This document shows positions 57,159-64,000 of a DNA stretch of 64,000 nucleotides, piece by piece. The position numbers and the translations under genes were made by a program. Within the stretch, counting starts at the first letter, position 1, and each line of letters opens with the position of its first letter. Source of the DNA: Candolleomyces eurysporus (lineage: Eukaryota; Basidiomycota; Agaricomycetes; Agaricales; Psathyrellaceae); assembly GCA_027579435.1 (NCBI GenBank), contig JANBPK010001203.1:46970-110969 (forward strand), given 5' to 3'. The notes beneath the pieces were generated by a model, which did no database searches, was not told the origin of the DNA, and saw only the letters and a program-made list of their open reading frames with translations.

Positions 57159-57828
57159 AAAACGGGAAGTACCCAAAATGGGAGTGGATTCCCCCGCCAG
57201 CGCTCACGTGCTGAGCCGGCGCGTCCAAATTTGGCTCTGAATTTCGTCGCGTAGATTGTGGCCACCCGTGGCTCGTAGGCACGAAATACAACCTTTCCAT
57301 CATCCTACCACAGCTGTCTTGACTTTCATTTAAGATGAGCGATAATTCATCTAATTTCTCCACATTTTCCGCCGCTCCAGCCTCTGAGAACCTCCCGAAG
57401 CCCCCTGGATCCCAATTTGTGTTTGTAGACCCTGCAGAACACAGCGACTCGGGTTCTGAGGATGAAGAAGGCCCCAGGAGATGCCAAGAGACAATCAAGC
57501 TAAAATGGGAGAGTATGGCTCATGCCAACTCCTGGATCGAGAGCGAAACAGAGTCCAAAATGTTCAGTTTCGCTACCAAAGGCAAGCTGCAGCCCAAGGG
57601 TGGCAGTGTTGGTCTCTGGGAACGGAAGATAATCCTACCAAGAAGTGTGCCTGCAAGTGCCGTCTTACATTGACGATGTTTGCTGGATCTGAGGAAGTGC
57701 ATGGCAATTACTACCCCATTCACAATCACTCTCTTGGGACCGAAAACCTTCGTTTTACACCTATGACTGCAAAAACACGAAAGGAGATTGAGGGTATGCT
57801 TCGGATGGGCATAGATCCTCAAAAAGTG

Positions 57829-59168
57829 GTACGTTGAAGTGATCTTGTATGGCGAGACTACCAAAACACACAACCTAACACCTACACCAACTCTAAGTCG
57901 AGCCGTGCAAGATAAGCGGTATGTATAGACCTTTGTAGTCGTGCCGTACCAAATCGGGGGTGCGAGTATGGGGGGGTAGTGTAGAGTATTAAGAATTTAC
58001 AGATTCTCTCTCTTGTGCACACTAATTCCAAGTAATCGAGGAGTACTTGATAATCACACAGTTAACCCTAAGGTTACTTCTTTATAACTTTGATCTTTCC
58101 TTTAACTTAGTATCATGCCGCGCGAGATAAAAGTCACAAATCCAGTCGATTGCAAACGCAAAGTAAACACAAATAAAACAGTAGTAATTCTCTGGGGAAA
58201 AACTATGCTAAGAGAGTCCAATATATATACTATCGGGAGCCGCGCGATCACCGGAGCATGATAAATAGGTGTACACGAGATTTATAAATAGAGAGAGTCC
58301 AGGCCCCAGGTAGAGAGAGAGATAAAAAGATAAAAGAGGGTATTGGTTACGCCAAGGTGCCGCCGCGCCACTCCTGCGCTCGCGCCATGACTATTAATAG
58401 ATGTTGTTCGCCTTTTCTGGTATGCCATACGATGCCGAGGTTGATCGAGGGTGGTCAGCTTCTGGTTATTCCTACCGCTGCCTTGGGAGTTATCTTTGCT
58501 CAAGCCGCGTGAGGAGGAGTTGGACCTCCGTCAATTGAGTATCTTTGTCTTGGCAAAAACCCTTGTGACCACTTTCCGGGTTATCTCTTCCGTGAATGGC
58601 CTTCCTTTCAGAGTATATTGAGCTCCTTTCTCATGCCGCGCCAACCATCATGCCGTCTGATGTGCTGAAACCTTGCCATGCCATCTCTTTATGTGCTTAG
58701 GGACTCGTCCCACTGCTCTAGCACTGAATGTACTCGATTAATGTGAGGCCGCACGAGAGTTTAGATTCCTTTAGTGCCTAGGAAAATATCTCTCTAGCTT
58801 TAGTAATGAAACTGGGTCTTTCAGCTGCAGGGTAGGCCGTTTGATCTGAAGCAGTGCCAACCGGCTGGCCTACTAAACCCTAATTTCGGGTATATGGCGG
58901 GCGCACCTCTAAGTCGGCAGTCCTCGAGTAGACTCCAACTCTCGTGAACCCAAGAGTAATGTACTCTTTAATTATCCTTTGCGCCGCGCGAGTTATCTTA
59001 GTACTAGAAGGGTTTCTTAACATAGAGATTTAATAGACATGACCGTCTAGTTAATAATGAACAGTATATTCAATAAAGTTGGTATTTATTCGCAAAAATG
59101 CGAATACGGTCGTATCAACGTTACAGTTCATTTTGGTGTATTATTTCACTAACACAAGCTTCACTTAG
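57829..59168 (+). other. 1.34-kb intron of the transposase, probably carrying an insertion
   Basis: The exons before (PQKV) and after (LDHIRG) join in phase 0, and donor gtacgt and acceptor cttag are normal. At 1,340 nt it is some 20 times the usual intron here. It is AT-rich with recurring gccgcgc(gag) blocks (58115, 58238, 58633, 58981), unlike surrounding DNA. A nested non-coding element, possibly a solo LTR, is likely, but its ends could not be fixed. Confidence 0.5.
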
Positions 59169-60577
59169 CTTGATCACATCCGTGGCAACGTATATGATGA
59201 AGGCAACCTCGAAAATCTTCGTTCTGGAGATGCAAAATGCTCCGAGTTTGTCACTCGTGCGGATGTTCAACGGATTGAGAAGGCAATTGAGCAAGAAATG
59301 ATCCGTTTGGCCAAGGACGATGGCCCATTGGTTCTTCAATGGGTAGAGAATATGAAAAAGGAAGGACACAACGTGTTTTTCAAGTCTAGTGCTGACCCTT
59401 GCCCATCCAACTCAAATCTGGACAGAAGATCTTTCTTTTTACTCATTCAAACAAAGTACCAGAAAGAGTGCTGGGAGAAACATGGTTCTTGGTTTGCAGC
59501 CATGGATGCAACACATAATACTACCCATTACGAGAATATGAGTCTCTTTACACTCTTAGCACGCGATCGGTGGGGTCATGGTATGTCAATCCAATCATTT
59601 CTTGTGTTCCGTGCTGACTTATCATTTGATTTAGGGGTCCCAGTTGCATGGTTGATCTCTTCAAATGCAACTGAAGACACAATTACATACTTCTTGAAAT
59701 TCGTTCGCTCTTGTTCTCCATCTGTGGTGCCTGAATACTTCATGTCAGACAAAGATCAGGGTCAGCTAAATACACTTTTAACCCTGAATCTAAGGTTCGT
59801 CTATGCTGGTGGCATGTCCTACATGCATGGCAGCAGCGATTTGATATAAATCTGCATGCGGAGCTCTGGGGGCACCTCAAGAAATGGATTCGCATCACCG
59901 ATGAGGTCGAGTTTTGGGCAGCTTGGGACAAGATACAGCTCAAAGCACCCGAGAGCGTAATTACCTACCTCACAGCAAACTGGCTACCAATTATCAAGCT
60001 CTGGTCTGCTGTCTATCGTAAAGAATGGACACTTTTCCAGCCCTGTGATACAAACATGCTTGTTGAAGCATGGCATCACCTCCTCAAGTCAAAATTCATG
60101 CAAGGGAAGCGTAACCGATGACTCGATCATTTAATTTTTATTCTGGTCAAGCAAGCTGTTCCATACTTCATTCACAGGCACCGCTCACAAGAGTTTGGCT
60201 TTGAAGGTGGGGATCTTGAGGTCCATGAGCATCAAAAGCTCCAGAAACAGGCATGCAAAATTCCACTTGATGACATCACCCGTTCAGAAGAAGACGAGAA
60301 CATATTCTCTGTACGATCTCAAACCAAAAAAGACTGCACTTATGTTGTTGATCTTGAAGCCTACGACTGCACCTGCCCTGCATTCCCGCACACCATTCTC
60401 TGCAAACACATTTTCGCGGTTCAACTCCATTTCCCCGAGATTTGCAAACCAGTCTCTTGCTTGGCCCTTGCTATCACACCAGATGATACCTTTGAAGACT
60501 GCTCCGCTCAGTTCCAAATGGCCGCTCCGCTGCTACCCCTTGATCTGGAGATTGATAATCGATCCAAATCAGCATCA

Positions 60578-61646
60578 TGTTATGTAATAACCCCTAGGGT
60601 ATCTGTTTTTTTCTATTGTTTACTTGTATTTGACTTGGACTCCCTCAGACTTCTCTCCTTAGTAGCACGCTATCTTTCCCCTTTGCTCCAGTCTTAACCC
60701 TTAGCCCGAGGACACCCTTGACCCTGTGGTTCTTTTTCTCATCTGTTTTCTTTTACCCTGCTTCTTTTGCCCTTTACCCTGCTTCTTTGCTATTAATAGT
60801 CGACAGAACCTGATAGCTATCAAGTAGGAACAGTAGAAGCACAAATGCTGGTCATCAGAGTCAAGCCAGCCCGGACTTGCCTGATCAGTTCAAGTAGTAT
60901 AAATACTGAGCTGAACTGTAGTAGTTCTTTAGCTTGTTCTCGAGAATCAAACCTCGTCTACTTGTACCTGGTGCCTGACAGACTTNCCCCCCGACTTCTT
61001 TACCCTGTGCATGCTCAAACTGAGAACACAGTGGACGCTCAACAACGAGTACATTCGCCTCGACATTGTCCCTCATCTTCCTCTCGTCGGAGGCATAGAC
61101 CTTATCCTAGGCCAAGTGCTTCTCACAATACCGATCATTCATCCCCTCGCCCTATTCAATTCACTCAACGTTTCCCAATTGTCGCTGTCTGCTCAAGAGC
61201 TGGTAGGAACCCTACAGCTACGACATCTATTGGGTCCCTTCACTATGAAGAAGGAACAACTATTGTGGATATTACGTGCTTCGAACGCCATCCAGACGAA
61301 AGAGTTATCTCCAACTCTTTCGAACTCCGAGTAACCAACTACATCAACGACGTCGTCCTCATGCTTACGCGATATTGAAGAAGGACTTCGTTCCCTCAAA
61401 TTCCCCTCACTCAATCCTCTTCAAGAGTACCTTCTTTGAACAGAAGGAACCCCTCTTAGTGACGCCCTCGAACCTACTCCTCCCCTCCTCCCTTTTCCAA
61501 ACCCTCCTTCCTCTTCCCCTGTTCCTCCTCAACAGATTCTTCTTACAGAAGCAACTTGTGAAAGAGGCGTTCTTTCTCATTCACTTTACACTTGGCAGCG
61601 ATACGCTTCAAGCCCCAGAATATCAGTGATCTCACTCAACATCTGT
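60578..61646 (+). mobile_element. Nested LTR-retroelement fragment in the MULE gene
   Basis: CATCA lies on both sides (60573-60577, 61647-61651), and removing the insert rejoins the transposase frame (SKSAS then PSRSPIHRT). The left 403 bp (60578-60980) look like an LTR: TGTTATGTAATAACCCC start, tataaata at about 60895, and ggtgcctgaca end. The rest carries pol-like debris (LPLVGGIDLILGQ resembles a retroviral-type protease region) in shifting frames. N at 60986. The right end lacks a second LTR, so this is a truncated copy. Confidence 0.6.
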
Positions 61647-62559
61647 CATCACCCTCCCGATCCCCGATTCACAGAACAATATCATCTTTCACTGTTTCTC
61701 ATCACAGTGAATCTTCATACCTCGTCTTGTATTGTCGAACCTCTGGACAATCTGAGGTACTCCATAACACATCAGCTACACAAATCGATTCTGTTGTTGC
61801 CTCACTTTCTGCTTTCATCGGTCAATTGAAAGCAGTGGATCCTTTAGAAGTCAACATCGAGAGGCTACACAGACTTCAGAATGTTATCAATGACTTCATG
61901 CACGATGGATTCTGCATGAACTCAAACACTTCTGTCCTTCCACCAAAGAAGAAAGTTGCTCCCAATCAACACTCTTGGACTGAGACTGCTGAAGTGATGG
62001 GGGTGCGCGTTAAGAGCAAACGAAAATCAGAACATACAGATCCTTATTCTGGTGGCAAGCGGTCAGGGAAAAAGGCATGTCCTGATGCACTGCAACTCTT
62101 ATTGACAAAAGCTCCCGCAATAGCCACCAAACCTCAACCAACAACCCACATGAGCCTCATACCACCTGCACCACCAACATCACTTCCAGTTTCACAGCCC
62201 AATCTCATTTCTACACAGTCTACGCAGCCACCAGTTCCCCAGACTTTCCTTCCATACACATCCTTCGACGTTGCTCAGGCTTCTGAGTCTCAGTTTGATC
62301 CGACAACCTTCGATTTGCACAATACTCGCGCACTTATGTATCTCAAGAGAGCGGATCTAACTGCTCTCTGTAGACTGTATACTTTATCAGCTGGGGGAGG
62401 GAATGATGCTATGATTAAGAGGCTTCAGGCCGTCGCTGGCAAAACATGTCGAACTTAGTGTATTTTTTGTGTATCTAGAAACGAGCTGATTCATTGTTGA
62501 TGCACGCTGGCGCCGGTTACCGGACCAAACCACATTCCTAATAAGGACTATCCCCAGTG

Positions 62560-62578
62560 GGAACTGGGGCAAAAAGTC
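62560..62578 (-). repeat. Right terminal inverted repeat of the MULE
   Basis: Inverse of 57140-57158 with one mismatch. NACHT4 coding sequence starts within a few bases to its right. Confidence 0.75.
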
Positions 62579-62579
62579 G

Positions 62580-63444
62580 CCAACTGCTGTTCATCCACTC
62601 GTCTTTCAGAGAGTTCCTGCAGAGTCCGCATCTCTCTTTCAAATTCGCCGTGGACGCCAGTGAAGAATTGGCGCGGCTGGTTTCAGCTATGCTCGATCGC
62701 ATGATGTCCATCACCACAGATACAATTGGTAGCAAGCTGGAAGAGATCTGTGTATTTGCCTTGCACAACTGGTACTCAAACTGGTATTACAGCAAGAAGA
62801 CGTGGTTGAAGTCCAAAACGACCTATCTCCACCTGCTAAACAAGGTAATCGCACTCGACCTCATGGCCTGCATTATCCAAACATTCTGCAGCCTGGACCC
62901 GGCCCTATATTGTGACGAGCCACCTTTATACCATTTGTTCGATTGTTCGGAACCATCCAAGTTCTTCGTTGAATCTATGGAATTGGACGGGTGTGCGGAC
63001 ACACTTTCCATCGCCCACAAAGTCATCTCCCATGCACAATCATCTCTTGATAATGCATTCACATTCATGCTCCAGGCAACCACGCCCCTCGCCTTATCAT
63101 CAGGTGTGTTAGAGCCACCGGCATGTAACTGTGCCTCTTATTTCCATGAGGTGACTTCTCAGCCCAACTGGAGGGAGCACAAGGTCGTTCAAGCATTGGG
63201 GACTCCTGGACCCAACCGAATTGGCCTATGTAGGCAGATTCTTTATGAGCTCTATGATTGGTTGGACCGTCCGAATGAAGCAATCAAATACAACCTGGTT
63301 ATGGTGCGCGAGAAGAATCCGATTCTGGAGTCGGAGGACAATCCATTCCTTGGGGATGACGAAATTGATGAACCGGAATCCGAAAGCGACTACGAAAGCG
63401 ACTCGGAATCTCTGACCTCCAGTATTGATAGTGACAAAGAGTAG
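62580..63444 (+). pseudogene. NACHT-domain NTPase 4, C-terminal remnant
   Basis: From LLFIHSSFREFLQSPHLSF the frame follows NACHT3 from about genomic 54815 to its end: DASEELARLVSAMLDRM, then FALHNWYSNWYYSKK, CADTLSIAHKVISHAQSS, NWREHKVVQALGTPGPN and the acidic tail ESDYESDSESLTSSIDSDKE, stop 63442-63444. About 288 codons remain, without NACHT, Walker motifs or promoter. Relative to NACHT3 about eight residues are missing before MVREKNPI. The frame is otherwise open, so the truncation by the MULE junction may be recent. Confidence 0.8.
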
Positions 63445-63878
63445 TACTTTTCGGACAATGCTTCGGTCCATGGCCACTTTACTCTACCGGGATGTATTTA
63501 GGTATTTAGCGCACGCTCGACTGTAACAATAGAATCGACCGGGACATGCTTCTCATTAGCGCTCCACAAATCGCACTCCCGACTCCGGCCTCCTAGACAT
63601 GCTATGGTAGTCGATGCCTACTGATCGTATCAACGGGAACACTCTCTCTTGTGCCTTGACGCTCGAATGCTTCGAACGAGCCGACCTCGACTCACGCAAG
63701 TCCGTGGCAAAGAGATTCATTCATTTATTCATTCACACTATCCCAACAAAGACCACGAAATACAGGATGAGATGAAGACAACAAGAGTGAATAGAGACGG
63801 TCGATAGTAGATGGAGAGATAAAGAAGTAGACGACGATGGGGATAGACATGTTCAAAGAGGTCGAGAGACACGAGAAT
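63445..63878 (+). repeat. Conserved 3' flank of the NACHT unit (copy 4)
   Basis: Closest to the NACHT3 flank: ttttcggacaatgcttcgg, cgggatgtatttaggtattta, ctccacaaatcgcactcccgac, aaagagattcattcatttattcattcacac, then gacggtcgatagtaga (as after NACHT2). It lacks the insertion present after NACHT3 and so shows the empty site. Confidence 0.75.
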
Positions 63879-64000
63879 GACATCGTCAGGACGCATTGAA
63901 GATTGTTCTTGAAGTCATGAAGGGCCAATGGGAAATACGGTAGAAGCTCGAACAGAGCACGGGTGACTCTTTCGCAGGATTCCGAGGTTCGAATAATCCC
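63879..64000 (+). repeat. Array-flanking repeat, copy 2 (runs off the window)
   Basis: Matches 36440-36561. It begins abruptly after the NACHT flank at cacgagaat|gacatcgtc. The sequence continues beyond 64000. Confidence 0.8.

Larger units (their letters stand above)
57335..62458 (+). pseudogene. MULE transposase with SWIM zinc finger and SAP-like C-terminus, broken
   Basis: Blocks in order: acidic N-terminus from ATG 57335; IKLKWESMAHANSWIESE then, in another frame, QGWQCWS, CACKCRLTL and YYPIHNHS (C...C, H-x-H zinc finger); intron 57829-59168 (gtacgt...cttag) enlarged by an insertion; LDHIRGNVYDEGNLENL; DDE core with AMDATHNTT, PVAWLISSNATEDTI and FMSDKDQG; CWWHVLHAW; SWIM motif YDCTCPAFPHTILCKHIFAVQ; nested element; then FIGQLKAVDPLEVNIERL and a SAP-like LKRADLTALCRLYTLSAGG. 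It cuts and rejoins the transposon ends when intact. Breaks: a frameshift at about 57550-57600, another at about 59780, nonsense TGA 60119-60121, and the insertion at 60578. Confidence 0.8.
57140..62578 (+). mobile_element. Mutator-like (MULE) DNA transposon, inactive, with nested insertions
   Basis: Terminal inverted repeats: GACTTTTCGCCCCAGTTCC at 57140-57158 and its complement with one mismatch at 62560-62578; looser inverted similarity extends about 80 bp inwards (both have gtgg.tt and cgccagcg). The interior encodes a zinc-finger (WRKY-GCM1/FAR1-like) N-terminus, a MULE DDE domain and a SWIM finger. No clear 8-11 bp target duplication; the right end abuts NACHT4 coding sequence while the left flank is not NACHT, so a deletion or rearrangement followed insertion. 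Confidence 0.8.

Noticed and set aside
1..64000. CRISPR arrays, operons, ribosome-binding sites, rRNA
   Set aside because: The genome is fungal and nuclear with spliced genes; no regularly spaced repeats and no rRNA sequence were seen.

Overview
The window reads as nuclear DNA of a filamentous basidiomycete, most likely an Agaricomycete. Genes have many short introns (about 50-100 nt, GT...AG) and G+C is near 50%. The gene families fit that group: a FunK1-type protein kinase, F-box/LRR proteins, Mug135-like, PLAC8, NACHT NTPases whose NACHT domain follows a CHPGTR-type segment, small secreted cysteine-rich proteins, LTR retroelements and a Mutator-like (MULE) transposon. The genus cannot be fixed from sequence alone. 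Single Ns sit mostly beside homopolymers, and several apparent frameshifts lie in homopolymers, so some gene breaks may be assembly errors.

Left part (1-10.3 kb): a small secreted-protein gene with a partial tandem paralogue; a complete FunK1 kinase (1702-4003, +); convergent to it the DNA-damage checkpoint kinase Chk1 (4549-7713, -), with an MCB-type ACGCGT inside a 14-bp palindrome upstream; an NAD(P)-dependent reductase of the extended SDR family (8016-9411, -); and a decayed 3' copy of that reductase (9988-10345). About 1.6 kb without recognised genes follows, then a 10-cysteine secreted protein (11970-12489), then 3.2 kb with nothing recognised.

Middle part (15.7-36 kb): a Mug135-like coiled-coil gene (15697-16709); a compact non-autonomous LTR element with two 189-bp LTRs, a tRNA-type primer-binding site and one ORF (17316-19100); a secreted-protein gene (19423-20154); four related small secreted proteins sharing a C-[PS]-[ST]-G-S core (about 22.0, 22.7, 30.9 and 32.2 kb; the last two are duplicated with their upstream DNA and both have broken frames); and two F-box genes, with a decayed copy of the 3' end of the second lying beside the first.

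Right part (36.4-64 kb): a tandem, segmentally duplicated array of NACHT genes. NACHT1 (39435-41952) is intact. NACHT2 (45718-48249) has three nonsense codons. NACHT3 (52468-55685) has a C9-tract frameshift and one nonsense codon. NACHT4 (about 62580-63444) is a 3' remnant. They are interspersed with a four-copy spacer repeat, a PLAC8 pseudogene, a solo-LTR-like insertion whose empty site can be read in the NACHT4 flank, and a 5.4-kb dead MULE that abuts NACHT4 and itself carries nested insertions. The segment before the NACHT domain is built from phase 1-1 exons carrying a short APIFNG..YG-like motif, multiplied in NACHT3. NACHT proteins of fungi act in non-self recognition and programmed cell death; the expansion, decay and transposon load here look like a fast-evolving recognition locus. 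The last 122 bp of the window repeat 36440-36561, so another array unit probably continues to the right.
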